Shown one piece after another: positions 50,830 to 58,272 of a stretch of DNA of 64,000 bases. Positions within the stretch are counted from its first letter, which is position 1; every line of letters begins with the position of its first letter. The notes under the pieces were generated by a model. That model saw nothing but the letters and a program-made list of their open reading frames with translations, did no database searches and was not told where the DNA came from. This DNA comes from [Phormidium] sp. LEGE 05292 (GTDB taxonomy: Bacteria; Cyanobacteriota; Cyanobacteriia; Cyanobacteriales; Aerosakkonemataceae): positions 1 through 64,000 of the forward strand of contig NZ_JADEWG010000004.1 in NCBI RefSeq assembly GCF_015207735.1, in the 5' to 3' direction. Position numbers and translations under genes: made by a program.

Positions 50830-53634
50830 ATGGCTGTAAAAAGTTTTTGGAAAAAGGCGATCGCACTAAGCAAAAAATGGCTGGTTTTTGTGCTAGTTAC
50901 TCTTTTAACTGCCTTTTTGAGTGCAGGAATTTCTCTAGCTTTTCCGAATTTGACTCAATACTGCTCGGTTAAGCGTTTTTTGCCTTTGGAAGGGCGAAGC
51001 ATTCGGACAAAAAATTTAGGGTTTGAGTACATAAATTGTCGCCCGAATGCTGATGCCTCCGGCACGCACTCGCGAACGCCCCTACCCTTAACCAAACAGT
51101 ATTGGAATTTGACTAGCGTAAAACTTTCCCAATCCCCAATTCCCAATCCCCAATCCCCAGTTACTAATCCCCAACAATTGTTAGAACAGGGTAAGGAGTT
51201 TTTGCAAGCAGGACAGTTTTTGCAAGCAGCGGATGTTTGGCAAAAAGCTGTTACTGCTTTTCAGGATTCTGGGAATAAACAAGGTGAAGCTTTAGCTTTA
51301 AGTTATTTATCTTTTGCTTATCAGCAATTAGGAAAGTGGAAAGAAGCAGAAAGTGCGATCGCTTCTAGTCTATCTTTAATTCGCAACTTAAACCAGAATA
51401 AAAACTCTCAACTCATTTTAGCTCAAGCTTTAAATAATCAAGGTCATCTGCAATTCGCTTTAGGAAAATTGACAGAAGCGATAAAAACTTGGGAAGAAAC
51501 TGCTGCTATTTATTCCCGAATTGGTGATACTGAAGGAACAATCGGCAGTCAAATAAACATTGCTCAAGGACTACAATCTTTAGGACTTTATCGCCGCGCC
51601 CAAACAACTTTAGAACAGATAGAAATTTCTTTGAATACTCAACCAAATTCTCTAATTAAAGCTACAGCTTTATTGAGTTTAGGTAATGCGTTACAAGCAA
51701 TTGGGGAATTAGATAAATCTCGACAAGTCATGCAAAAAAGTTTGAGTATAGCACAGGAATTGCAAATAAAACCTACGATCGGTGCCGCATTTTTCAGTTT
51801 AGGAAATACCGCCAGAGCGTTCGCCAAAAAAGCTGAAGAACTTAAGGATTCATCAATGGCGACAACTGAATTTAGAACCGCAATTGAGGCTTATCAAAAA
51901 TCTATTGAATTATCTACTTCACCATTTAGTCGAGTGCAAGCGCAAATTAATCAATTAAGTTTGTTAGTAGATATGGGGAAAGTCAGTGAAGCGCAAGATT
52001 TATTAACTCAAATTAATATTAATCAATTACCAGCTAGTCGTAAATCAGTTTATGCGCGAATTTACTTAGCTGAAACTTTAGTAAAACTGAATCAAGAGCA
52101 GAATATTCAAGAGTCGGTATTATTATTAACTAAAGCAATTCAAGAAGCAATAGATTTACAAGATTCTCACGCTGAATCTTTTGCTTTAGGAAATTTAGGT
52201 AGATTATATGAATTAACTGGACAGTTTAAAGATAGTACTAATTTAACTCAACAAGCTCTTAGTTTAGCTCAAGCTGTTAATGCTTCAGATATTACTTATC
52301 GTTGGCAATGGCAATTAGGAAGATTGCTGAAAAAACAAGGCGATCGACAAAATGCGATCGCATCTTATAACGTAGCAGTTGAAACTCTTAAATCCCTGCG
52401 AAATGACTTAGTTGCGATTAATCCTGGCAATCCCGATTTGCAATTTTCGTTTCGGCAAAGTGTCGAACCTGTTTATCGAGAATTAGTTGATTTATTACTA
52501 CCAACACAAACCGAACCAAGTCAAGAAAATTTACGCCAAGCGCGATCGGTAATTGAATCTTTGCAATTAGCAGAATTAGATAACTTTTTTCAGGAAGCTT
52601 GCTTAGACACTAAACCCGTACAGATCGATCGATTAGACAAAAATGCTGCCATAATCTACACAATTGTTTTGCCAGATAGACTAGCAATTATTCTCGCCTT
52701 ACCTCAATCTCCCCTACGTCTTTATACTACCTTGCAAAACCAAACAGAAGTAGAATCTACGCTGAAAAGGTTACGCATCAGCATGGAAACTCCGATCAAC
52801 AATAGATTAGTTTTACAACTTTACCAACAAGTTTATAATTGGATGATTCAGCCAATAGAAGCAGAAATAAAGCAGAAAAACATTCAAACATTAGTATTTA
52901 TTTCTGATGGGTTATTACGAAATATTTCCCTAGCTGCTTTATACGATGGTGAAAAGTATTTAATAGAAAAGTATAGTATTGCTTTGACTCCAGGATTACA
53001 ATTACTACCACCACAACCTTTAAAAAAGGAACAATTCCGAGTATTATTAGCTGGCATATCGGAAGCAAACCAAAATTTCCCCGCACTACCTAGTGTAGAA
53101 CAGGAATTAAAAGAAATTAGGTCGCTCTTGCCAGCACAGGAACTTTTAAATCAAGAATTTACTGATAATAATTTACAAAAAATATTAACTTCAGCTACTT
53201 TTCCTATTATACATTTTGCCACTCATGGACAATTTAGTTCTCAGGCAGACGAAACTTTTATTTTAGCTTGGAATAGCCAAATTAATGTGAAAAATTTAGA
53301 CCAATTATTGCGGGTGAGAGAGCAACAAACAACTCCTCCGATTGAATTACTAGTTTTTAGTGCTTGTGAAACCGCAGCCGGAGATAATCGAGCAGCTTTA
53401 GGATTAGCAGGAGTAGCAGTCAGAGCAGGCGCACGTAGTACCCTGGCAACTTTATGGAGAGTTAGTGATGAATCAACAGCCGCTTTAATGGTAAAATTTT
53501 ATCAAGAATTAGCCAAAGAAGGTGCTACTAAAGCCGAGGCTTTAAGGCTTGCTCAATTAAGTATTTTAAAAGATGAAAAGTATCAACTTCCCTTTTTCTG
53601 GGCACCTTATGTTTTAGTAGGAAATTGGCAGTAA
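50830..53634 (+). CDS. TPR-CHAT domain protein (caspase-like protease family), exported or membrane-anchored
   Basis: This 934-residue protein has an N-terminal hydrophobic segment (about 17-38: W-L-V-F-V-L-V-T-L-L), then about residues 110-520 of TPR-like helical repeats (QALNNQGHLQFALGKLTEAI and similar), and a C-terminal CHAT domain with the catalytic His in I-H-F-A-T-H-G-Q-F-S and Cys in V-F-S-A-C-E-T-A-A-G. CHAT proteases are caspase relatives (separase/gingipain clan). In cyanobacteria they often lie beside haemagglutinin genes, but the substrate is unknown. The linker after the anchor (about residues 54-85) is encoded by an inserted palindromic repeat, and about 100-115 by a CCCCAAT microrepeat. 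Confidence 0.9.
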   Translation: MAVKSFWKKAIALSKKWLVFVLVTLLTAFLSAGISLAFPNLTQYCSVKRFLPLEGRSIRTKNLGFEYINCRPNADASGTHSRTPLPLTKQYWNLTSVKLSQSPIPNPQSPVTNPQQLLEQGKEFLQAGQFLQAADVWQKAVTAFQDSGNKQGEALALSYLSFAYQQLGKWKEAESAIASSLSLIRNLNQNKNSQLILAQALNNQGHLQFALGKLTEAIKTWEETAAIYSRIGDTEGTIGSQINIAQGLQSLGLYRRAQTTLEQIEISLNTQPNSLIKATALLSLGNALQAIGELDKSRQVMQKSLSIAQELQIKPTIGAAFFSLGNTARAFAKKAEELKDSSMATTEFRTAIEAYQKSIELSTSPFSRVQAQINQLSLLVDMGKVSEAQDLLTQININQLPASRKSVYARIYLAETLVKLNQEQNIQESVLLLTKAIQEAIDLQDSHAESFALGNLGRLYELTGQFKDSTNLTQQALSLAQAVNASDITYRWQWQLGRLLKKQGDRQNAIASYNVAVETLKSLRNDLVAINPGNPDLQFSFRQSVEPVYRELVDLLLPTQTEPSQENLRQARSVIESLQLAELDNFFQEACLDTKPVQIDRLDKNAAIIYTIVLPDRLAIILALPQSPLRLYTTLQNQTEVESTLKRLRISMETPINNRLVLQLYQQVYNWMIQPIEAEIKQKNIQTLVFISDGLLRNISLAALYDGEKYLIEKYSIALTPGLQLLPPQPLKKEQFRVLLAGISEANQNFPALPSVEQELKEIRSLLPAQELLNQEFTDNNLQKILTSATFPIIHFATHGQFSSQADETFILAWNSQINVKNLDQLLRVREQQTTPPIELLVFSACETAAGDNRAALGLAGVAVRAGARSTLATLWRVSDESTAALMVKFYQELAKEGATKAEALRLAQLSILKDEKYQLPFFWAPYVLVGNWQ
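50991..51084 (+). repeat. palindromic repeat inserted in frame in the CHAT gene
   Basis: AGGGCGAAGCATTCGGACAA near the left end is mirrored by TTGTCGCCCGAATGC and a second CGAACGCCCC to the right. This arrangement is typical of dispersed cyanobacterial palindromes. It is read in frame as a non-conserved linker (including C-R-P-N-A-D-A-S-G-T-H) between the membrane segment and the TPR domain. Confidence 0.7.
51128..51173 (+). repeat. CCCCAAT heptamer microrepeat inside the CHAT gene
   Basis: Repeats of TCCCCAATTCCCAATCCCCA type (short tandem repeated repetitive sequence, common in cyanobacteria) are translated as S-P-I-P-N-P-Q-S-P-V-T-N-P-Q-Q, a flexible Pro/Asn linker before the first TPR. 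Confidence 0.75.
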
Positions 53635-53650
53635 TTAAGTTCATTGTATA

Positions 53651-53750
53651 AGTTCGTTGTAAGGACTTTAGTCCTTCGCTGCATAAGTTCGTTGTAAGGA
53701 CTTTAGTCCTTCGCTGCATAAGTTCGTTGTAAGGACTTTAGTCCTTCGCT
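53651..53750. repeat. three tandem 35-bp units containing AAGGACTTTAGTCCTT
   Basis: Units begin at 53651, 53686 and 53721 (consensus AGTTCGTTGTAAGGACTTTA then GTCCTTCGCTGCATA). Each holds a 16-base palindrome and could fold as a hairpin. They follow the CHAT gene and may terminate it. Related single copies lie at 40970-40996 (SQR 3' end) and 55339-55404. Confidence 0.9.
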
Positions 53751-53810
53751 AATCCCTGCTGTATAATAAACCTCATTCCCTGTTTACTTATGTGATTTAC
53801 CAAAAAACGA

Positions 53811-55334
53811 GTGAATAACTTATCTAACAAACAAAATATTTCTGATTTCCTGAAATATTTAACTCTGCTGATTATCCTATTTGGCATCTTTATTCGAGTA
53901 TCTCAATATTTGAGTAATCGAGCATTATGGGGAGATGAAGCGAGTTTAGTTTTGAATATTGTGAATCGTTCTTATTTAGAATTACTCCAACCTTTGGATC
54001 GTAATCAAGCGGCTCCTCTAGGCTTTTTGTGGATAGAAAAATTATTTACTCAGATATTGGGAAATAATGAATATTCGCTGCGCTTATTTCCTTTAATCTC
54101 TGGAATTGTTTCTCTGATTGCTTTTTATAAACTGGGAAAATGGGCAGTATCTACCCTTGCTCTACCAATTGCACTAATTCTATTTGCTTGCCTAAGATAC
54201 ACCCTTTATTATGCTACTGAAGTTAAGCAATATTCTAGCGATGTCATGATTACTTTGTTGCTTTGTTTATTGCTGATTCCGCTACAAGAACAAATCCTAA
54301 ATATCAGGCGAATTTTGTTAATTGGAATTTTAGGAGCAGTAGCAATTTGGTTTTCTCATCCAACTATTTTTGTTTTAGCAGGAATTGAATCAGCAAACCT
54401 GATTCTGACTTCTGCTCAACAAAGAAAAGCAATTTTACTTAACCGTCTACCTGCCTATTTCATCTGGCTAATTAGTTTTGGTTCTATGTACTTTTTAACA
54501 ATAGCCAGAGTTATGCAAAATAACAGTTTACAAAATGCTTGGGAAAATGAATATCCTAACACTGTTTTTGACCTGATTTGGTTGCTAGATTCTTTTGGCA
54601 GGTTCTTTTCTCGCCCTTTAGGATTTTCGACGATATTTGATGGAATTGCCATCATAACATTTGTAATTGGTTGTGTCTTTTTTATTAAGAGAAAACCCAG
54701 CAAGTTTCTCATTTTAATGTCTCCGGTTTTTGCCACCTTAGCAGCTACTTACCTTCATAAATATCCTTTTCGCGGACGATTGATTTTGTTTTTAGCTCCG
54801 TTTTTTATTTTAGTAATTGCTGAAGGAATAGCTTTTTTGTTGACTAGTTTCAATCACAGCAAGCACCATAAATACTTTGTGATTGCGGGAATTGCTCTGG
54901 CTTGTTTATTAATAGCACCATCTTTAGTTAGAGCCGGAAGTTTTGTGTTTTATCCAGAAACTAAACATGAAATTCGTCCAGTAATTGAGTATATTAAAAC
55001 TCATCAGAAACCGGGAGATGGAATTTATATAGGTGATGGAGGCCCTGCCGATCAATTTGAGTATTATGCTGGAAAATATGGCTATTCTCAATCTGATTAT
55101 GCGCGTGGTTATTTGAGTGAATTGGTAAATGCAGACAAGTTTTCTGAGCAAGGTTGGCAAGCGTTTAAGAGTCAATCTAGCCAATTAAAAAATAAGCAGC
55201 GGGTATGGTTTGTGTTTCCTGGATTAAATCCAAAAAAGGAAGCTTTGGTTAAGCCTCATCTCGATCGCATTGGACAACAACTAGATTATTTTAGTCAACC
55301 GGGCGCATTCACCTATCTTTATCAGTTGAAATGA
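53811..55334 (+). CDS. GT39/ArnT-type membrane glycosyltransferase
   Basis: This 507-residue protein has about ten or more hydrophobic helices. Near the N-terminus is R-A-L-W-G-D-E-A-S-L, matching the catalytic W-x-D-E loop of PMT/ArnT (GT-C) glycosyltransferases, which use polyprenyl-phosphate sugars. The C-terminal ~100 residues are soluble (I-Y-I-G-D-G-G-P-A-D-Q-F-E-Y-Y). Whether it modifies a protein, lipid or polysaccharide is unknown. The start is GTG at 53811 with only a weak ribosome site. It converges on the minus-strand GT2 gene at 55423. Confidence 0.85.
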   Translation: MNNLSNKQNISDFLKYLTLLIILFGIFIRVSQYLSNRALWGDEASLVLNIVNRSYLELLQPLDRNQAAPLGFLWIEKLFTQILGNNEYSLRLFPLISGIVSLIAFYKLGKWAVSTLALPIALILFACLRYTLYYATEVKQYSSDVMITLLLCLLLIPLQEQILNIRRILLIGILGAVAIWFSHPTIFVLAGIESANLILTSAQQRKAILLNRLPAYFIWLISFGSMYFLTIARVMQNNSLQNAWENEYPNTVFDLIWLLDSFGRFFSRPLGFSTIFDGIAIITFVIGCVFFIKRKPSKFLILMSPVFATLAATYLHKYPFRGRLILFLAPFFILVIAEGIAFLLTSFNHSKHHKYFVIAGIALACLLIAPSLVRAGSFVFYPETKHEIRPVIEYIKTHQKPGDGIYIGDGGPADQFEYYAGKYGYSQSDYARGYLSELVNADKFSEQGWQAFKSQSSQLKNKQRVWFVFPGLNPKKEALVKPHLDRIGQQLDYFSQPGAFTYLYQLK

Positions 55335-55338
55335 CTGT

Positions 55339-55404
55339 TCGTTGTAAGGACTTCAGTCGTTTCTTTGCTTTCAAAGTAGGACTAAAGTCCTCACAACAAA
55401 CTGT
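55339..55404. terminator. inverted GGACTTTAGTCC-family repeats between converging genes
   Basis: GTTCGTTGTAAGGACTTCAG and the inverted AGGACTAAAGTCCTCACAACA lie between the ends of the GT39 and GT2 genes. They can form a hairpin serving both transcripts. Confidence 0.55.
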
Positions 55405-55422
55405 AATTATAATTAATTTATT

Positions 55423-56355
55423 TTACCCTCTATGAGATGTCTTACCACTTTTCAGGCGAATCATTTCCCAAACATAAATGTATGAAACAAAAAACATTAC
55501 TAGGGAAACTTGGACTTTTTGAGTTTGGGTTTTTAGTCGGTTGTCTAAAAGTAGATTGAATCCTAGCATGGGTATTGGCGCGATCGCATATTTTGCCACA
55601 TTAAACAGGAAAATAATATTGCGTTTCAGAAAAGACCTTTCCTGTTTTTGTTGTAAATCGTAGCGTCCACCAATAATTCTTCGTGCTCTAGAAGAAAGCT
55701 GTTGCAGAGTATGACGCGCTGGATGAGAAACACAGATTTCGTCAGCATATAAAGGTTGATATCCTGCATGATAAACTCGCTGTCCCCATTCGCGATCGCC
55801 ATTTGATTTCAAACTACTATCAAACACTCCTACTTCCTGAATTATGCTAGCAAATGTAAATACATTAGCTGTTGCGCCAAAATGATTTTTTTCCACAAAC
55901 TCTTTTTGGAGAAGCGGATACCAAAGACTTTCATAAAGTTCTATAGAATTGGGTTGCTTTGGTTCTTTAAAACAAGTTTGAATCTTCCCAGCAACCAAGC
56001 CGCACTTGGGATTTTGTAGTAATATTTTCACCCCTAGTTCAATCCAATCAGCAGCAGGAATACAATCAGCATCAGTAAAAGCAATTACAGTTCCCTTAGC
56101 AAGTGAAATTCCTTTATTGCGTGCAGAATATGAACCAGGTTGACTTTCATTAGTTAAAATTGCTTGGTGATAATTTGCCACAATATCAGCAATATTTTGC
56201 TCGACATTAGAGCCATTATCTACCACAATTACTTCATATAAATTCTCAGGATAAGTTTGATTTTTTAGGCTTTCTAAACATCGCTTTAACCCTACCACAT
56301 CGTTAAAGACGGGAATAATAACCGAAACAAAAGGTTGTTCTTGAATCATGCACAT
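55423..56355 (-). CDS. glycosyltransferase family 2
   Basis: This 310-residue GT-A enzyme shows V-S-V-I-I-P-V-F-N-D-V-V-G-L-K-R-C-L, V-I-V-V-D-N-G-S-N, I-A-F-T-D-A-D-C-I-P-A-A-D-W (DxD about residue 95) and a C-terminal hydrophobic stretch (about 245-295) suggesting membrane contact. The usual catalytic (E/D)-D-x-E is seen as N-G-D-R-E-W-G. Two starts (ATG at 56355 and 56349) are possible. It converges on the GT39 gene, and its 5' neighbours are two small coiled-coil genes. Confidence 0.87.
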   Translation of the reverse strand: MCMIQEQPFVSVIIPVFNDVVGLKRCLESLKNQTYPENLYEVIVVDNGSNVEQNIADIVANYHQAILTNESQPGSYSARNKGISLAKGTVIAFTDADCIPAADWIELGVKILLQNPKCGLVAGKIQTCFKEPKQPNSIELYESLWYPLLQKEFVEKNHFGATANVFTFASIIQEVGVFDSSLKSNGDREWGQRVYHAGYQPLYADEICVSHPARHTLQQLSSRARRIIGGRYDLQQKQERSFLKRNIIFLFNVAKYAIAPIPMLGFNLLLDNRLKTQTQKVQVSLVMFFVSYIYVWEMIRLKSGKTSHRG

Positions 56356-56378
56356 TAGGTAACTGGGAATATCAAGTG

Positions 56379-56573
56379 CTATTGAGCAGCTTTTCGTTGA
56401 GCATTTCCTCTTTGACGTGCTGCTTCCAAATTGCGATTATTTTCTGTTTCTAGACGGGCAATAAATTCATCCAATTCAGCAATATTTCTATCCATGCGCT
56501 GTACCACTTCACGCAAACGACTAACAGAACGTGCCCTAATTTCAGCGTCGGGAATTCTGGGTTGATTGCTCAT
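56379..56573 (-). CDS. small coiled-coil protein, second of a coupled pair (unknown)
   Basis: This 64-residue basic protein (M-S-N-Q-P-R-I-P-D-A-E then R-S-V-S-R-L-R-E-V-V-Q-R-M-D-R-N-I) is strongly helical, with heptad-like L/V/I spacing and a long charged tail rich in Arg/Gln. No family was recognised. The ATG at 56571-56573 overlaps the TGA of the upstream gene (ATGA), so its translation is coupled to it; a longer form from 56585 would extend further into that gene. It could be a partner or small regulator. A toxin-antitoxin pair is possible on size and overlap alone, but nothing in sequence supports it. Confidence 0.65.
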   Translation of the reverse strand: MSNQPRIPDAEIRARSVSRLREVVQRMDRNIAELDEFIARLETENNRNLEAARQRGNAQRKAAQ

Positions 56574-56914
56574 AATAAATTCCAATTCCTCTTAATATCT
56601 TGAATACTTGCCTGGATTGCTTCTATAGTACCATCAGCTTCGCTAATATATCTAGAAAGTAGTTCTAGGATATCACGGGGCGCTACAGGTTGAGCATCGT
56701 AAATTCGCCGCAGGATAACGTAAAATCTGGAATAATAAGAATCTGCCCTTTCCCGTATACTTGACAATTCATCTAACTCAGGAATTGTTTCTTCTGTCTC
56801 GCCAAACTGTTCAAGTAACACAAATTCAACTGCCCTAGCTTCATCGATTTGTTCTAAAAATTGTTGCTGCAAACTGAAGATAGCACTTAAGGTTTCTGCT
56901 GGTAATTTTGCCAT
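56570..56914 (-). CDS. small helical protein, first of a coupled pair (unknown)
   Basis: This 114-residue acidic protein starts M-A-K-L-P-A-E-T-L-S-A-I-F-S-L-Q-Q-Q-F-L and is mainly helical, with an S-Y-Y-S-R-F-Y-V-I-L-R-R-I-Y region and a D-I-K-R-N-W-N-L-L end. No domain was recognised. The ATG at 56914 is chosen as the conserved-looking start; an earlier ATG 21 codons upstream passes through AT-rich, hydrophobic sequence next to a hairpin. Its stop overlaps the start of the 64-residue gene. Confidence 0.65.
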   Translation of the reverse strand: MAKLPAETLSAIFSLQQQFLEQIDEARAVEFVLLEQFGETEETIPELDELSSIRERADSYYSRFYVILRRIYDAQPVAPRDILELLSRYISEADGTIEAIQASIQDIKRNWNLL

Positions 56915-56972
56915 GTAGATAATCTGATTTTTTAACCAAAATAATATATCATTTTCCGAACAATTATTTTGC

Positions 56973-57015
56973 ATCAAACGTCCCCGACTTTTTGGAGAAG
57001 TCGGGGACGTTTGAT
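56973..57015. terminator. perfect 18-bp stem hairpin of the CCCCGACTTCTT family
   Basis: ATCAAACGTCCCCGACTT pairs exactly with AAGTCGGGGACGTTTGAT across seven bases. It lies between divergent genes (the coiled-coil pair on minus, the LeuB-like gene on plus), so termination is not its obvious role here; it may be a dispersed repeat. Confidence 0.65.
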
Positions 57016-57196
57016 TTGTGTCAGCTTACCCCAAATAAGAGATTTAAATATATCAAAGGAAATTAGCTGCTAGTTTTGACTCCCAGGAGCAGAGAAATTA
57101 GTAAATAAGGTAAAGATTTGATTGCTGCTTGATACATTGTGCAAATATCTTTAATTACAGGTAAAAAAGGACTCATTTTAATAGGTTTAGGGAAAA

Positions 57197-58267
57197 ATGG
57201 AACCTTTAACTAATACTTACACAGCTAAAGCATCTGGTAATTCTTCCTATCGAATTGTTGCCATTGGTGGTGAAGGAATTGGCCCAGAAGTTGTAGAAGC
57301 TTCTTTAACAATTCTGCAACGAGTAGCTAAACTTGAAGGATTTACCTTGGAAGTAGAATATGGCTTGCTAGGTAAAATTGCTCTAGAACAAATGGGGAGT
57401 TATTTACCTCAAGCTACGATCGAATTGTGCGATCGAGCCGATGGAATTCTCTTTGGATCAGTGACCCAAGGTGGACTGCTAGAATTACGAAAACACTTCG
57501 ATTTTTTTTGTAATCTTAGACCGATTCGGAGTTTTAACAGTTTACTACATAAATCTAGCCTTAGACCAGAAAAAATTAAACAATTAGATATTTTAATCAT
57601 TCGAGAATTGGTCAGTGGTATTTATTTTGGCCCGTCAGGAAGAGCTTCAGATGAAAAAGGAATTTACGGATTCCATACAATGCGCTATTATGATGAAGAA
57701 ATTCGTCGGATTGCACGCTCATCCTTACAACAAGCTGAAAAACGTCGAGGATTACTGACAATAGCCCACAAAGAAAATGCCTTGCCTCACATACCTTGGA
57801 CTCGTCTAGTACAAGAAGAGGCTACTAAATTTCCCGACGTAATTATTGAACCAATGTTAGTGGATAATTTAGCAATGCAAATGGTTTTAAATCCGCAAAG
57901 ATTTGATGTAATTTTAGCAGGAAATCTGTTTGGAGATATTCTCAGCGATCTTGGTGGTGCTTTAGTTGGCTCGATCGGGTTATTAGGCTCAGCAAGTATT
58001 AATAGTAATGGATTTGGTCTTTATGAAGCAATTCATGGCACAGCCCCCGATATTGCCGGAAAGGGAATTGCGAATCCTTTAGGAACTCTGGCATCTGGTA
58101 TTTTAATGTTAGAACAATGGGGAAAAACATCGGCTGCTCAACGAATTAAGGAAGCACAAGAGCGAGTTTTAAATCAAGGATACCGAACAGCAGATTTGTT
58201 TCCTCAAGGAGAAGAAATTTTTGTCAATACGGAAACTCTAGTTAACCTATTGTTGGAAGAACTCTGA
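57197..58267 (+). CDS. LeuB-like decarboxylating dehydrogenase (HphB-type candidate)
   Basis: This 356-residue member of the isopropylmalate/isocitrate dehydrogenase family has G-G-E-G-I-G-P-E-V-V (start), L-L-E-L-R-K-H-F-D-F-F-C-N-L-R-P-I-R (substrate arginines), I-I-R-E-L-V-S-G-I-Y-F-G, the catalytic Lys in I-A-H-K-E-N-A-L, N-L-F-G-D-I-L-S-D (metal Asp) and A-I-H-G-T-A-P-D-I-A-G-K-G-I-A-N-P (NAD site). Family enzymes oxidise and decarboxylate a 3-substituted malate. The stop is five bases before a fused dehydratase gene, and an NRPS follows. This matches HphB (3-benzylmalate dehydrogenase) context, but ordinary leucine synthesis cannot be excluded. Confidence 0.88.
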   Translation: MEPLTNTYTAKASGNSSYRIVAIGGEGIGPEVVEASLTILQRVAKLEGFTLEVEYGLLGKIALEQMGSYLPQATIELCDRADGILFGSVTQGGLLELRKHFDFFCNLRPIRSFNSLLHKSSLRPEKIKQLDILIIRELVSGIYFGPSGRASDEKGIYGFHTMRYYDEEIRRIARSSLQQAEKRRGLLTIAHKENALPHIPWTRLVQEEATKFPDVIIEPMLVDNLAMQMVLNPQRFDVILAGNLFGDILSDLGGALVGSIGLLGSASINSNGFGLYEAIHGTAPDIAGKGIANPLGTLASGILMLEQWGKTSAAQRIKEAQERVLNQGYRTADLFPQGEEIFVNTETLVNLLLEEL

Positions 58268-58272
58268 AGAAA

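Noticed and set aside
53651-53750. CRISPR array
   Set aside because: The 35-bp units are directly contiguous without unique spacers, and each is palindromic. No cas gene is near.
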